DNA from: Variovorax paradoxus
GTDB taxonomy: Bacteria > Pseudomonadota > Gammaproteobacteria > Burkholderiales > Burkholderiaceae_C
DNA: 64,000 nucleotides
Direction: 5' to 3'
Assembly: GCF_000834655.1 (NCBI RefSeq)
Contig: NZ_JXQQ01000027.1
Span: 1-64,000 of the forward strand
Under the pieces are notes generated by a model, which worked only from the letters and a program-made list of their open reading frames with translations, made no database searches and was not told where the DNA came from. A program made the translations under genes and the position numbers. Positions 45,870 to 55,661 of this stretch are shown one piece after another (positions within the stretch are counted from its first letter, which is position 1; each line of letters begins with the position of its first letter).

Positions 45870-46766
45870 ATGATCACCCTGTTCCGCCTGCTTGCCCGCG
45901 TGCCGATGCCGTTGATGCATCGCATGGGCGCCATGCTGGGCTGGCTGGTCTGGTTCTGCGCGCCGGACTACCGCCGCCGATTCAAGGCCAATGCCGAAAG
46001 CGCGGGTTTCGCGCCCGACCAATACCGCCCCGCCATCGCCGCCGCCGGCCACATGGCTTCCGAGCTGCCCTGGCTGTGGCTGCGCCCGCAGGGCGAGAGC
46101 GTGCTGTCCCGTGTCGTGCGCTGGGAAGGCGTCGAGGCCTTCGAGGCTGCCATGCGGGCGAAGAAGGGCGTGATCCTGGTCGCGCCGCACCTGGGCAGCT
46201 GGGAGATGTGCGGCCAGGCGATCGGCGAGCGCTTCTTCGAGGCCTTCGGGCCGATCACCGCGCTGTTCCGGCCGGCGCGCAAGAAATGGATGGCCGACCT
46301 GATCGCCGCGGGCTCGCGCGACCGGCCCGGCCTGCAGACGCTGCCGACCAACAACACCGGCGTGCGCGGCCTGATCCGCACGCTGCGCAGCGGCGGCTAC
46401 ACCGGCATCCTCCCCGACCAGGTGCCGCCGCAGGGGCAGGGCGTCTGGGTGCCTTTCCTCGGCCGGCCGGCCTACACCATGACCTTGCTCCCGCGCCTCG
46501 CGCAGCAGACCGGCGCGGCGTGCTTTCTCAGCGTATGCGAGCGGCTGCCGCGCGGCGCGGGCTACGTGATCCGCTTCGAGCCCATCGTGGGCACGGCACT
46601 GACCGATCCGAAGGCCTCCGTCGAAGACGCGGCCGCCGCAATGAACGACGGCATCGGCCGCCTGATCCGCAGCCTGCCCGGCCAGTACGTGTGGGACTAC
46701 GCGCGCTTCAAGGAGCCGCGCGCCGACCGGGCCGTCGCAGCCGCCGCCGGGGAGCAGACGCCATGA
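45870..46766 (+). CDS. Lysophospholipid/lipid A acyltransferase, LpxL family (first copy)
   Basis: Inner-membrane acyltransferase of 298 residues that would add a secondary acyl chain to lipid A. An N-terminal amphipathic or transmembrane segment (MLGWLVWFCAPDYRRRF) precedes the catalytic HX4E motif in APHLGSWEM. FRPARKK and GILPDQVPPQGQGVWVPFLGR are typical of the family. An earlier ATG at 45831 is possible. Overlaps the second copy by four bases. LpxL versus LpxM role is not resolved. Confidence 0.88.
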   Translation: MITLFRLLARVPMPLMHRMGAMLGWLVWFCAPDYRRRFKANAESAGFAPDQYRPAIAAAGHMASELPWLWLRPQGESVLSRVVRWEGVEAFEAAMRAKKGVILVAPHLGSWEMCGQAIGERFFEAFGPITALFRPARKKWMADLIAAGSRDRPGLQTLPTNNTGVRGLIRTLRSGGYTGILPDQVPPQGQGVWVPFLGRPAYTMTLLPRLAQQTGAACFLSVCERLPRGAGYVIRFEPIVGTALTDPKASVEDAAAAMNDGIGRLIRSLPGQYVWDYARFKEPRADRAVAAAAGEQTP

Positions 46767-47647
46767 GCCTCAGCTCACGCCTGGGCATCGGCTTCATGCG
46801 GGTGCTGGCACCGCTGCCCCTGCCGCTCGTGCGCGGCTTCAGCAGGATTCTGGGCCGCCTGCTGCACACCGTCGCCGTGCCGCGGCGGCGCGTGGTCGAC
46901 CGAAACCTCGCCCTTTGCTTCCCCGAAAAATCGGAGGCCGAGCGCCGCGCCATCGCGCGCGAGACCTTCGTCTTCGTTGCGCAATCGTGGCTGGACCGCA
47001 GCTGGCTGTGGCATGCGCCCGAGAAGGTCGTGGCGAGCCGCCTGAAGATCGTGGGCTCGGCATCGGAGATCGCAGAGATCGCCGAGGGCGACGCGCCGAT
47101 GATCCTGTTCGCGCCGCACTTCTATGGCCTCGATGCCGCGGCCACCGCGCTCACCATGCACACGGCGCGCCCCTCGGCCACGATCTACACGACCCAGCGC
47201 GACCCCATGGTGGACGCCTGGATCCGCGAAGGCCGCACGCGCTTTGGCGACGTGGCGGCGCTCAACCGGGTGGACGGCATCAAGCCCGTGCTCTCGGGCC
47301 TGCGCAAGGGCGGCCTGCTGTACCTGCTTCCCGACATGGACTTCGGCCGCGAGCAGACGATCTTCGTGCCGTTCTACGGCGTGCAGGCGGCGACCGTGCC
47401 GTCGCTCTCGCGCTTCGCGCGCCTGGGCAAGGCCAAGGTGGTACCGGTGGTGGCGAAGCTCACGCCCGGCGGCTACGAGATCGAGGTGAAGCCGGCGTGG
47501 CAGAACTTCCCCACCGACGACGTCGAGGCCGACACCGCGCTCATGAACGAGCGGCTGCAGGGCTATATCGACACGATGCCGTCCCAGTATTACTGGGTGC
47601 ACCGCCGGTTCAAGACGCGCCCCGATGGCGAGCCGAAGATCTACTGA
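46763..47647 (+). CDS. Lysophospholipid/lipid A acyltransferase, LpxL family (second copy)
   Basis: Paralog of the preceding gene, 294 residues. It has the HX4D motif in APHFYGLDAAA, TQRDPMVDAWI, and LLYLLPDMDFGREQTIFVPFYG. Coupled translation with the first copy (ATGA) suggests that the two enzymes finish lipid A together, one chain each. The start MSLSSRLGIGFMRVL and a short hydrophobic N-terminus fit membrane association. It is followed by a GC-rich intergenic repeat-like stretch. Confidence 0.88.
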   Translation: MSLSSRLGIGFMRVLAPLPLPLVRGFSRILGRLLHTVAVPRRRVVDRNLALCFPEKSEAERRAIARETFVFVAQSWLDRSWLWHAPEKVVASRLKIVGSASEIAEIAEGDAPMILFAPHFYGLDAAATALTMHTARPSATIYTTQRDPMVDAWIREGRTRFGDVAALNRVDGIKPVLSGLRKGGLLYLLPDMDFGREQTIFVPFYGVQAATVPSLSRFARLGKAKVVPVVAKLTPGGYEIEVKPAWQNFPTDDVEADTALMNERLQGYIDTMPSQYYWVHRRFKTRPDGEPKIY

Positions 47648-47653
47648 GGAAAA

Positions 47654-47742
47654 ACGCCCCCGGCTTTTCACTCGCTTCGCTGCGTGTAACGCCATCCCGC
47701 AAGGGGAGGCGCTGCTCGCCTCGGGGCGGCCCGGAGCCGAGC
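47654..47742. repeat. GC-rich intergenic sequence related in layout to copies A-C
   Basis: The 99-bp gap between convergent genes shows a similar order of blocks: CCCCCGGCTT, CGCTTCGCTGCGTGT, a CGCCATCCC...GGGG hairpin, then CGGGGCGGCCCGG. Identity to A-C is limited, so it may be a second subfamily or chance in GC-rich sequence. Confidence 0.35.
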
Positions 47743-47746
47743 CGTC

Positions 47747-48658
47747 TCAGCTGCGCTGCAGGAAGGCCTCGATCTCGCGGGCGACCAGTTGCGGCTGTTC
47801 GTGCACGATCCAGTGGGTCGCGTTGGGCACCTTCTTGACCTCGAGCTTCGGCACATACGCATCCAGCCCTTCGAGCAGGCCCGGCAGCAGCGCCGCATCG
47901 TCCAGCGCCCAGAACACGAAGGTCGGCACGTTCACCGTGAGCCGCTCGGGCGGCAGCACCGGGATGCCATCGATGGTCTGGCCCGGCAGCGGCGGCTTCA
48001 TGGGTGTCACGCGGTAGAGGTTGCAGGCGCCTGTGAGGCCAGCGCCCCAGACCTCGCGGTACTTCTGCTTCACTTCTTCGGTGAGCCAGCCGAAGCCATC
48101 GGGGCCGGCCTTCATCAGCGTGAAGAAGGGCCACATTCGCTTGAAGTCGTCGGCCGCAAGCAGGGCTTCGGCGTCAGGGCGCGCCAGGAAATTCATGTAC
48201 GCGCTGGCCTGCTGCTGCGCCGGGCTGTTGCGCAGTTCGCGCGTGAAGGTGCCGGGGTGCGGCGAATTGATGATCACGAGCTTGCCGACCTGCTCCGGGA
48301 ACGCGTTGGCGTAGCCCCAGGCGAAGGCGCCGCCCCAGTCGTGGGCGACCAGCGCGGCCATCGAGCCGTCGGCGTTTTCGGTTGCGACGAGTTGCTGGAT
48401 GTCCTGGATCAGCAGGTGCGCCTTGTACTCGGCGACCTCGGTCGGCGCGCTCGATTTCTCGAAGCCGCGCAGGTTGGGCGCCACGCAGCGGTAGCCGCCG
48501 TGGGCGGGGTCCGCGAAGTAATCGAGCAGTTCGTCCCAGATGAACGCGGCCTCGGGAAAGCCGTGCAGGAACACCATCAGCGGCTGGCCCGGCTTGCCGG
48601 CCGCGCGGCAGCTCAGGGTAGTGCCGTTGGGCAGGCTGCGTTGGAATGTCTCGATCAT
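47747..48658 (-). CDS. Alpha/beta hydrolase, epoxide hydrolase-like
   Basis: Enzyme of 303 residues. The oxyanion-hole motif is HGFPE, and the nucleophile elbow is AHDWGG, with aspartate rather than serine, as in epoxide hydrolases and haloalkane dehalogenases. The acid is probably in FWALDDAAL, and the catalytic histidine in NATHWIVHEQP near the C-terminus. The ATG at 48658 has AGGAGA close upstream. The substrate is unknown; fluoroacetate dehalogenase is an alternative. It is read toward the second lpxL gene. Confidence 0.85.
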   Translation of the reverse strand: MIETFQRSLPNGTTLSCRAAGKPGQPLMVFLHGFPEAAFIWDELLDYFADPAHGGYRCVAPNLRGFEKSSAPTEVAEYKAHLLIQDIQQLVATENADGSMAALVAHDWGGAFAWGYANAFPEQVGKLVIINSPHPGTFTRELRNSPAQQQASAYMNFLARPDAEALLAADDFKRMWPFFTLMKAGPDGFGWLTEEVKQKYREVWGAGLTGACNLYRVTPMKPPLPGQTIDGIPVLPPERLTVNVPTFVFWALDDAALLPGLLEGLDAYVPKLEVKKVPNATHWIVHEQPQLVAREIEAFLQRS

Positions 48659-48741
48659 GCTTCTCGTCTCCTTGGGTTGACTGTCGCTATTGTTTTGATA
48701 GTGAATGAAGCAGGCAGGACGGTCAATGCAGCCGTTCGGCC

Positions 48742-49518
48742 TCAGGTTTCTTCCGGGGGTTCCGGCAGCTCCTGCGTTTCGGCCGGCGCAGCGCCGCCTT
48801 CGGAATGCACCCACTGCCACAGCAGCTGGGCCGCGTCGCCGACGCCCTGCTTCTTCAGCGCCGAGAACAGTTTGACTTCGCCGCCGCCAGCCTGGAGTCG
48901 CGTGATCGACAGCACCTTGGCGCCCTCGCTGCGCGTGAGCTTGTCCGACTTGGTCAGCAGGATGAGGAACTTGAGGCCTTGCTGCACGCGCGGGCGGATC
49001 ACATCGAGCAGGATTTCGTCGAGCTCGGTCAGGCCGTGGCGCGGATCGCACATCAGGACAACCCCTCGCAGGCTTTCGCGCGTCATGAGGTAGTTGCCCA
49101 TCACGCGCTGCCAGCGCAGCTTGGCTTCCTTCGGCACGGCCGCATAGCCGTAGCCGGGGAGGTCGGCCAGCACCGCGTCGTCGACCTTCTGCTTGCCGAT
49201 GCCGAACAGGTTGATGTGCTGCGTGCGGCCCGGCGTCTTCGAGGCAAAAGCCAGACGCGTCTGCTGGGTGAGGGTGTTGATGGCGGTCGACTTGCCGGCG
49301 TTCGAGCGGCCGACGAAAGCGATCTCGGGCAGGTCCACCGGAGGCAGGTGTTCCAGCTGCGGAGCGCTGGTGAGGAAGTGGGCGGTGTGCAGCCAACCCA
49401 GTGCCACGCGCTCGCGTTCGGCGACCTGCGGGTCCGCGGCGGGGGCCGCGCGGGGAGGATAAGCGGCGGACTTGGCGCGCGGGGAGGTCATCAATGGGCT
49501 TTCGGAACGGGGCGCCAT
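48742..49518 (-). CDS. engB: Ribosome biogenesis GTPase EngB/YsxC/YihA
   Basis: Essential small GTPase for late assembly of the large ribosomal subunit, 258 residues. G1 is GRSNAGKS, G2 lies near KTPGRTQHINLF, G3 DLPGYG and G4 TKSD. An N-terminal extension of about 60 residues and an acidic, proline-rich tail make it longer than E. coli YihA (210). ATG 49491 (MTSPRAKS) is an alternative start. Divergent from the cytochrome c4 gene with a 43-bp gap, the usual betaproteobacterial arrangement. Confidence 0.95.
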   Translation of the reverse strand: MAPRSESPLMTSPRAKSAAYPPRAAPAADPQVAERERVALGWLHTAHFLTSAPQLEHLPPVDLPEIAFVGRSNAGKSTAINTLTQQTRLAFASKTPGRTQHINLFGIGKQKVDDAVLADLPGYGYAAVPKEAKLRWQRVMGNYLMTRESLRGVVLMCDPRHGLTELDEILLDVIRPRVQQGLKFLILLTKSDKLTRSEGAKVLSITRLQAGGGEVKLFSALKKQGVGDAAQLLWQWVHSEGGAAPAETQELPEPPEET

Positions 49519-49520
49519 TG

Positions 49521-49526
49521 TAGAAT
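49521..49526 (+). promoter_or_regulatory. Candidate -10 box of the cytochrome c4 gene
   Basis: TAGAAT lies 35 bases before the cytochrome ATG in the 43-bp divergent gap. No convincing -35 is seen; the expected place falls within engB. Confidence 0.4.
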
Positions 49527-49561
49527 CGCGGGGTTTTGCGCCATAAATCTAAGCCCCCGAT

Positions 49562-50233
49562 ATGAAGTTGTTTGCCAATATTCTGCTTGCAGCCCTCATG
49601 GGCGCCACGGCCAGCGCGAGTTTTGCAGCCGATGAACATGCAGCCGCCCCCGCAGCGGCAGCAGCCAAGCCGGCCAAGCCCGATCCCGCCAAGGGCGACA
49701 CGGTGTTCAACGCAACGCCGGCCAACAGCCAGAGCTGTGCCTCGTGCCACAACGCCGACGGCAACTCGGCCATCGCGGCCAATCCGAAGCTGGCGCAACA
49801 GCATCCCGAATACATCCTCAAGCAGCTGCAGGACTTCAAGTCCGGCGCCCGCAAGAGCGCGATCATGAAGCCGCTGGCGTCGGCGCTGTCGGACGAAGAC
49901 ATGCGCAACATCGCCTGGTTCGTCGGCTCGAAGAAGGTCAAGACGGGCTTCTCGAAGGACAAGGACACCATCGCCCTGGGCGAAAAGATCTACCGCGGCG
50001 GCATCGGCGATCGCCAGATCCCGGCCTGCGCCGGCTGCCACAGCCCGAACGGCGCCGGCATTCCCGCCCAGTACCCGCGCCTGGGTGGCCAGAACGCCGA
50101 GTACACCGTCGCCCAGCTGACGGCCTTCCGCGACAACGTGCGCACCAACAGCCTGCCGATGACGGGCGTCGCCGCCAAGCTCAACGACCGCGAAATCAAG
50201 GCCGTGGCCGACTACATCGCCGGCCTGCGCTGA
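49562..50233 (+). CDS. Diheme cytochrome c4
   Basis: Periplasmic electron carrier of 223 residues with a Sec signal (cleavage near SFAADE, about residue 22). Two heme c attachment motifs, CASCH (59-63) and CAGCH (156-160), sit in two homologous halves, with distal methionines likely in IMKPLA and LPMTG. It probably passes electrons from the bc1 complex to terminal oxidases. The heme-ligation genes resB and ccsB follow after a terminator hairpin. Confidence 0.94.
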   Translation: MKLFANILLAALMGATASASFAADEHAAAPAAAAAKPAKPDPAKGDTVFNATPANSQSCASCHNADGNSAIAANPKLAQQHPEYILKQLQDFKSGARKSAIMKPLASALSDEDMRNIAWFVGSKKVKTGFSKDKDTIALGEKIYRGGIGDRQIPACAGCHSPNGAGIPAQYPRLGGQNAEYTVAQLTAFRDNVRTNSLPMTGVAAKLNDREIKAVADYIAGLR

Positions 50234-50280
50234 TTCCGCGCTTTCGAGCGTGAACTAACCGCCGACAACAACCCCAAACA

Positions 50281-50317
50281 AAGGGCGGGCCGATCCAGGA
50301 GGATTGCCCGCCCTTTT
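50281..50317 (+). terminator. Hairpin terminator after cytochrome c4
   Basis: A 10-bp stem AAGGGCGGGC/GCCCGCCCTT (50281-50290 with 50306-50315) with a 15-base loop is followed by TT, GC and TTTTTT. It separates the abundant cytochrome transcript from resB and may allow read-through. Confidence 0.75.
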
Positions 50318-50351
50318 GCTTTTTTCTCCCTTTTCCAGCGCCCCACACCCG

Positions 50352-52523
50352 ATGTCAGTTTCCACCCACGGCCTTCGCGTTCATCGCGGCCCGCAAGTGC
50401 TTCGCGCGGCGGTGGAGCTGTTCTCGTCGATGCGCTTCGCGATCGCGCTGCTCACCGTCATCTGCATCGCCTCGATCATCGGCACGGTCATCAAGCAGCA
50501 CGAGCCGATCAACAACTACATCAACCAGTTCGGGCCGTTCTGGGCAGAGCTGTTCCGGGCGGCGCGGCTCGATTCGATCTACAGCGCCTGGTGGTTCCTG
50601 CTGATCCTGCTGTTCCTGGTGATCAGCACCACGCTGTGCATCGCGCGCAACACGCCGCGCATCCTGGTCGACCTGAAGACTTTCAAGGAAGACATCCGCG
50701 CGCAGAGCCTGAAGGCCTTCGGCCAGCGCGCCGAGAACACGCTGGCCGAAACACCGGACGCAGCCGCCAACCGCATCGGCCAGTTGCTGGTGAGCGGCGG
50801 CTGGAAGGTCAAGCTGCAGCAGCGCGACGGCTCGGGCGACGGCAAGGCCGCCCCGGGCTGGATGGTTGCCGCGCGCGCCGGCGGCGCCCACAAGCTGGGC
50901 TACATCGCGGCGCACAGCGCCATCGTGCTGGTGTGCATCGGCGGCCTGCTCGACGGCGACCTCGTGGTGCGCGCGCAGACCTGGTTCAACGGCAAGAGCG
51001 TGTTCACCGGCGGCGGCATGATCGCCGACGTGGCGCCCGAGCACCGGCTCTCGGTCAACAACCCGACCTTCCGCGGCAACATCCTCGTGCCCGAAGGCGG
51101 GCAGGGCAGCGTGGCCATCCTGAACCAGGCCGATGGCGTGCTGCTGCAGGAACTGCCGTTCTCCATCGAGCTGAAGAAGTTCATCGTCGACTACTACTCG
51201 ACCGGCATGCCCAAGCTCTTCGCGAGCGAGGTGGTGCTGCACGACCGCGAGACCGGCGCGCAGGTGCCGGCGCGCATCGAGGTGAACCATCCGGCCAGCT
51301 ACAAGGGCGTGGAGATCTACCAGTCGAGCTTCGACGACGGCGGCTCCAAGGTGAAGCTCAAGGCGGTGCCGATGGCAGCCGCAGCCAAGCCCTTCGAGGT
51401 CGAGGGCATCATCGGCGGCCCCAGCACCGAGATCACCAACGGCAAGGACAAGCTCACGCTCGAGTACGCCGCGCTGCGCGTGATCAACGTGGAGAACTTC
51501 GCCGACGGCGGAGCCATGGGCAGCGGCGCCGACGTGCGCAAGGTCGACCTGCGCCACAGCCTCGAGTCGCGCCTGGGCGCCGCCAACAAGACCAACAAGC
51601 CGAAGGTGCTGCGCAACATCGGTCCGAGCATCGGCTACAAGTTGCGCGACGCTTCCGGCCAGGCGCGCGAATACCAGAACTACATGGTGCCGGTGGACAC
51701 CGGCGACGGCCAGCCGGTTTTCCTGCTGGGCATGCGCGAGAAGCCCGAGGACCCGTTCCGCTACCTGCGCGTGCCGGCCGACGAGCAGGGCTCGATGGAC
51801 GGGTTCGTGCGCATGCGCACCGCACTCGGCGATGCCGACACCCGCGCGCGCGCCATCGAGCGCTATGTCGCCAAGGCGAGCGATCCGAAGCGGCCCGAAA
51901 TGGCCGAGCAACTGCGCGTGTCGGCCACCCGCGCGCTCGCGCTGTTCTCGGGCAGCGAGCGCGCTCGGGCCGATGCCACCACCGCCGGCGGCTGGCAGGC
52001 GATTGCCGAATTCATGGAAGCCAACGTGCCCGAGGCCGAGCGCGAACGTGCCGGCGCGGTGCTGGTGCGCATCCTCAACGACGTGCTGTTCGAAGTGCTC
52101 AACCTGAGCCGCGAAGGCGCGGGCCTTGCGGCCGTGCCGAGCGACGACAAATCGCAGGCCTACCTCACCCAGGCGGTGCTGGCCATCAGCGATGCGCATT
52201 TCTACCCGGCGCCCGTCGCGATGATGATGACCGACTTCACCCAGGTGCAGGCCAGCGTGTTCCAGGTGGCGCGTGCCCCTGGGAAGAACGTCGTCTATCT
52301 CGGGTGTCTGTTGCTGATCGTCGGGATTTTTGCCATGCTGTACGTGCGCGAGCGCCGGCTGTGGGTGTGGCTCACTCCCGATGGCGCCGCTTCAGGGGAC
52401 AACGCAACGGCCGCCACGATGGCCTTCTCGGTCAACCGCAAGACGATCGACAGCGACCGCGAATTCGAGCATTTGAAGCACAAGCTGCTCGCGCTGAACA
52501 AGACAGAACCAGAGACACCATGA
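50352..52523 (+). CDS. resB: Cytochrome c biogenesis protein ResB (Ccs1)
   Basis: Membrane protein of 723 residues of the System II heme-attachment machinery. N-terminal helices (FAIALLTVICIASIIGTVI and WWFLLILLFLVISTTLCIARNTPRI) match the ResB signature; a third helix is at about residues 185-205. A large periplasmic domain and a last helix (VVYLGCLLLIVGIFAMLYV) follow. ATG 50352 is preferred to an upstream in-frame start, which lies next to the terminator. The stop overlaps ccsB. Confidence 0.94.
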   Translation: MSVSTHGLRVHRGPQVLRAAVELFSSMRFAIALLTVICIASIIGTVIKQHEPINNYINQFGPFWAELFRAARLDSIYSAWWFLLILLFLVISTTLCIARNTPRILVDLKTFKEDIRAQSLKAFGQRAENTLAETPDAAANRIGQLLVSGGWKVKLQQRDGSGDGKAAPGWMVAARAGGAHKLGYIAAHSAIVLVCIGGLLDGDLVVRAQTWFNGKSVFTGGGMIADVAPEHRLSVNNPTFRGNILVPEGGQGSVAILNQADGVLLQELPFSIELKKFIVDYYSTGMPKLFASEVVLHDRETGAQVPARIEVNHPASYKGVEIYQSSFDDGGSKVKLKAVPMAAAAKPFEVEGIIGGPSTEITNGKDKLTLEYAALRVINVENFADGGAMGSGADVRKVDLRHSLESRLGAANKTNKPKVLRNIGPSIGYKLRDASGQAREYQNYMVPVDTGDGQPVFLLGMREKPEDPFRYLRVPADEQGSMDGFVRMRTALGDADTRARAIERYVAKASDPKRPEMAEQLRVSATRALALFSGSERARADATTAGGWQAIAEFMEANVPEAERERAGAVLVRILNDVLFEVLNLSREGAGLAAVPSDDKSQAYLTQAVLAISDAHFYPAPVAMMMTDFTQVQASVFQVARAPGKNVVYLGCLLLIVGIFAMLYVRERRLWVWLTPDGAASGDNATAATMAFSVNRKTIDSDREFEHLKHKLLALNKTEPETP

Positions 52524-53836
52524 ACACCACGACCCTCACGCTCAATGAAAGCTGGCTCTCGCGCCGCAACCTGTTCGATTGGGTGTTCGCGGCGCTGGTG
52601 CTGGCCGGTGGCCTGTTCGCCTTCACCCGCTATGCGGGGTCGATGGACTATTACGAGAAGCCGATCCTCGCCGCCGCGGTGATCGCGATGATCTCCATCG
52701 GCTGGTTCTGGCGCCCGCTGCGGGTGCTGGCCATCGTGGTGGCCGCGGCCTCGCTGCTGGCGATCACCTCCTATCAGGGCGACCTGGCGCGCGCCGACTC
52801 GGTGTTCTGGCTCAAGTACTTCCTCTCGAGCCAGTCGGCCATCCTCTGGATGAGCGTGCTGTTCTTCATGAGCACGGTGTTCTACTGGCTCGGCTTCTTC
52901 GGCGGCAAGCAGGCCGACACCTTCGACGCGATCGGCTCGCGCCTGGCTTGGGCGGCCGTGACGATGGCGCTGATCGGCACCATGGTGCGCTGGTACGAGA
53001 GCCACCAGCTCGGCCCGGACATCGGCCACATCCCGGTGAGCAACCTGTACGAAGTGTTCGTGCTGTTCTGCTGGCTGACGGCCGCGTTCTACCTTTACTT
53101 CGAAGAGCGCTACAACACGCGCGCACTCGGCGCGTTCGTGATGCTGGTGGTGAGTGCGGCGGTGGGCTTTTTGCTCTGGTACACGATCGTGCGCGAGGCG
53201 CATGAAATCCAGCCGCTGGTGCCGGCCTTGCAGAGCTGGTGGATGAAGCTGCACGTGCCAGCCAACTTCATCGGCTATGGCACCTTCGCGCTCGCGGCAA
53301 TGGTGGCCTTCGCCTACCTCATCAAGGAGCAGGCGACCGAGACGCGCTGGTACAAGCTCACGCCGATCTGGCTTCTGGGCGTGGCCCTCTGCTTCGTGCC
53401 GGTGGCATTCCGCCAGCGCGTGCAGGAAGCCGGCGGCAGCTACTGGGTGATCTACGCAGGCATCTCGGCGCTGATCGCGGCGGGCATCCTGCTCGGGCGC
53501 AAGCGCATCGCCGCGCGCCTGCCGGCCAACGAGGTGCTCGACGACGTCATGTACAAGTCGATCACGGTCGGCTTTGCCTTCTTCACCATCGCCACCGTGC
53601 TCGGCGCGCTGTGGGCGGCCGACGCCTGGGGCGGCTACTGGAGCTGGGACCCGAAGGAAACCTGGGCGCTGATCGTCTGGCTCAACTACGCGGCCTGGCT
53701 GCACATGCGGCTCGTCAAGGGCCTGCGCGGCACCGTGGCTGCGTGGTGGGCACTGGGCGGCCTGGCGGTCACGACCTTTGCGTTCCTGGGCGTCAACATG
53801 TTCCTGAGCGGCCTGCACAGCTACGGCACGCTGTAG
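52520..53836 (+). CDS. ccsB: Cytochrome c biogenesis protein CcsB/CcsA (heme handling)
   Basis: Multispanning partner of ResB, 438 residues. The periplasmic WWD heme-binding motif is WGGYWSWDPKETWAL near residue 375, and conserved histidines occur in KLHVPANFIGYG and at LHMRLVKGLRG. Together with ResB it moves heme across the membrane and ligates it to CXXCH apocytochromes such as the neighbouring cytochrome c4. Coupled to resB by a four-base overlap. Confidence 0.94.
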   Translation: MNTTTLTLNESWLSRRNLFDWVFAALVLAGGLFAFTRYAGSMDYYEKPILAAAVIAMISIGWFWRPLRVLAIVVAAASLLAITSYQGDLARADSVFWLKYFLSSQSAILWMSVLFFMSTVFYWLGFFGGKQADTFDAIGSRLAWAAVTMALIGTMVRWYESHQLGPDIGHIPVSNLYEVFVLFCWLTAAFYLYFEERYNTRALGAFVMLVVSAAVGFLLWYTIVREAHEIQPLVPALQSWWMKLHVPANFIGYGTFALAAMVAFAYLIKEQATETRWYKLTPIWLLGVALCFVPVAFRQRVQEAGGSYWVIYAGISALIAAGILLGRKRIAARLPANEVLDDVMYKSITVGFAFFTIATVLGALWAADAWGGYWSWDPKETWALIVWLNYAAWLHMRLVKGLRGTVAAWWALGGLAVTTFAFLGVNMFLSGLHSYGTL

Positions 53837-53860
53837 GCGCAGCGCAGGTTCTGCGCCTTT
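53836..53860 (+). terminator. Hairpin after ccsB
   Basis: A 7-bp stem GGCGCAG/CTGCGCC (53836-53842 with 53851-53857) with an 8-base loop is followed by TTT. It is a plausible weak terminator of the resB-ccsB unit. Confidence 0.5.
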
Positions 53861-53957
53861 CGCGAAGAATTGAAACCGCGCGCCGCCACGGCGCGTAACC
53901 AAACCAGGGCATGTCACGAACTACCCTGAGACCAACGATTCACGCGAAAGGCCTGTC

Positions 53958-54971
<1,014 letters not shown>

Positions 54972-54999
54972 GCGAGCTTCGTCGCCCAGGTCGCATCTC

Positions 55000-55656
55000 A
55001 TGAACAAGCTGCTCATGCACCCGGCGACCAAGCCGGTCATCTTCCTGCTATGCCTGCTGCCGTTCGCGCGGCTGGCGTACGGCGCGTTCACCGATGGGCT
55101 GGGGGCGAATCCTGCCGAGTTCCTGATCCGCGCCACGGGTGACTGGACCCTGCGCTTCATCTGCATCGTGCTGGCGGTGACGCCGCTGCGCGTGACAGCC
55201 AAGTGGAACGCGCTCGCGCGCTTTCGCCGCATGTTGGGGCTGTTCGCGTACTTCTACGTCGTGCTGCACCTCTTGTGCTACAGCTGGTTCGACATGGGCT
55301 TCGAGTGGGGCGAGATCGCCAAGGACATCGCCAAGCGGCCGTTCATCCTGGTGGGCTTCTCGGCCTTCGTGCTGCTGACGCCGCTGGCCGCCACCTCGTT
55401 CAATCGCGCGATCAAGGCGATGGGCGCAAAGCGCTGGCAGATGCTGCACAAGCTGGTGTACGTGATCGCGGGGCTCGGCCTATTGCACTTCTTCTGGATG
55501 CGTGCCGGCAAGAACAACTTCGCCGAGGTGTTCATCTACGTCGCGATCATCGCGGTGCTGCTCGGATGGCGCGTGTGGAACTACGCGAGCAAGCGCAAGG
55601 CCAAGGCGTCCGCCGGTGCACGCGGCGGCGAGAAGCCGCTGCGCAGCACCACTTAG
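55000..55656 (+). CDS. msrQ: Heme-binding membrane subunit MsrQ (YedZ)
   Basis: Inner-membrane b-type cytochrome of 218 residues with about six helices that passes quinol electrons to MsrP. Histidines in VVLHLLCYSW, WQMLHKLVYVIAGLGLLHFFW are the likely heme ligands. The end is basic (KRKAKASAGARGGEK). It converges with lysA, leaving five bases between stops. Confidence 0.95.
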   Translation: MNKLLMHPATKPVIFLLCLLPFARLAYGAFTDGLGANPAEFLIRATGDWTLRFICIVLAVTPLRVTAKWNALARFRRMLGLFAYFYVVLHLLCYSWFDMGFEWGEIAKDIAKRPFILVGFSAFVLLTPLAATSFNRAIKAMGAKRWQMLHKLVYVIAGLGLLHFFWMRAGKNNFAEVFIYVAIIAVLLGWRVWNYASKRKAKASAGARGGEKPLRSTT

Positions 55657-55661
55657 GCTGC

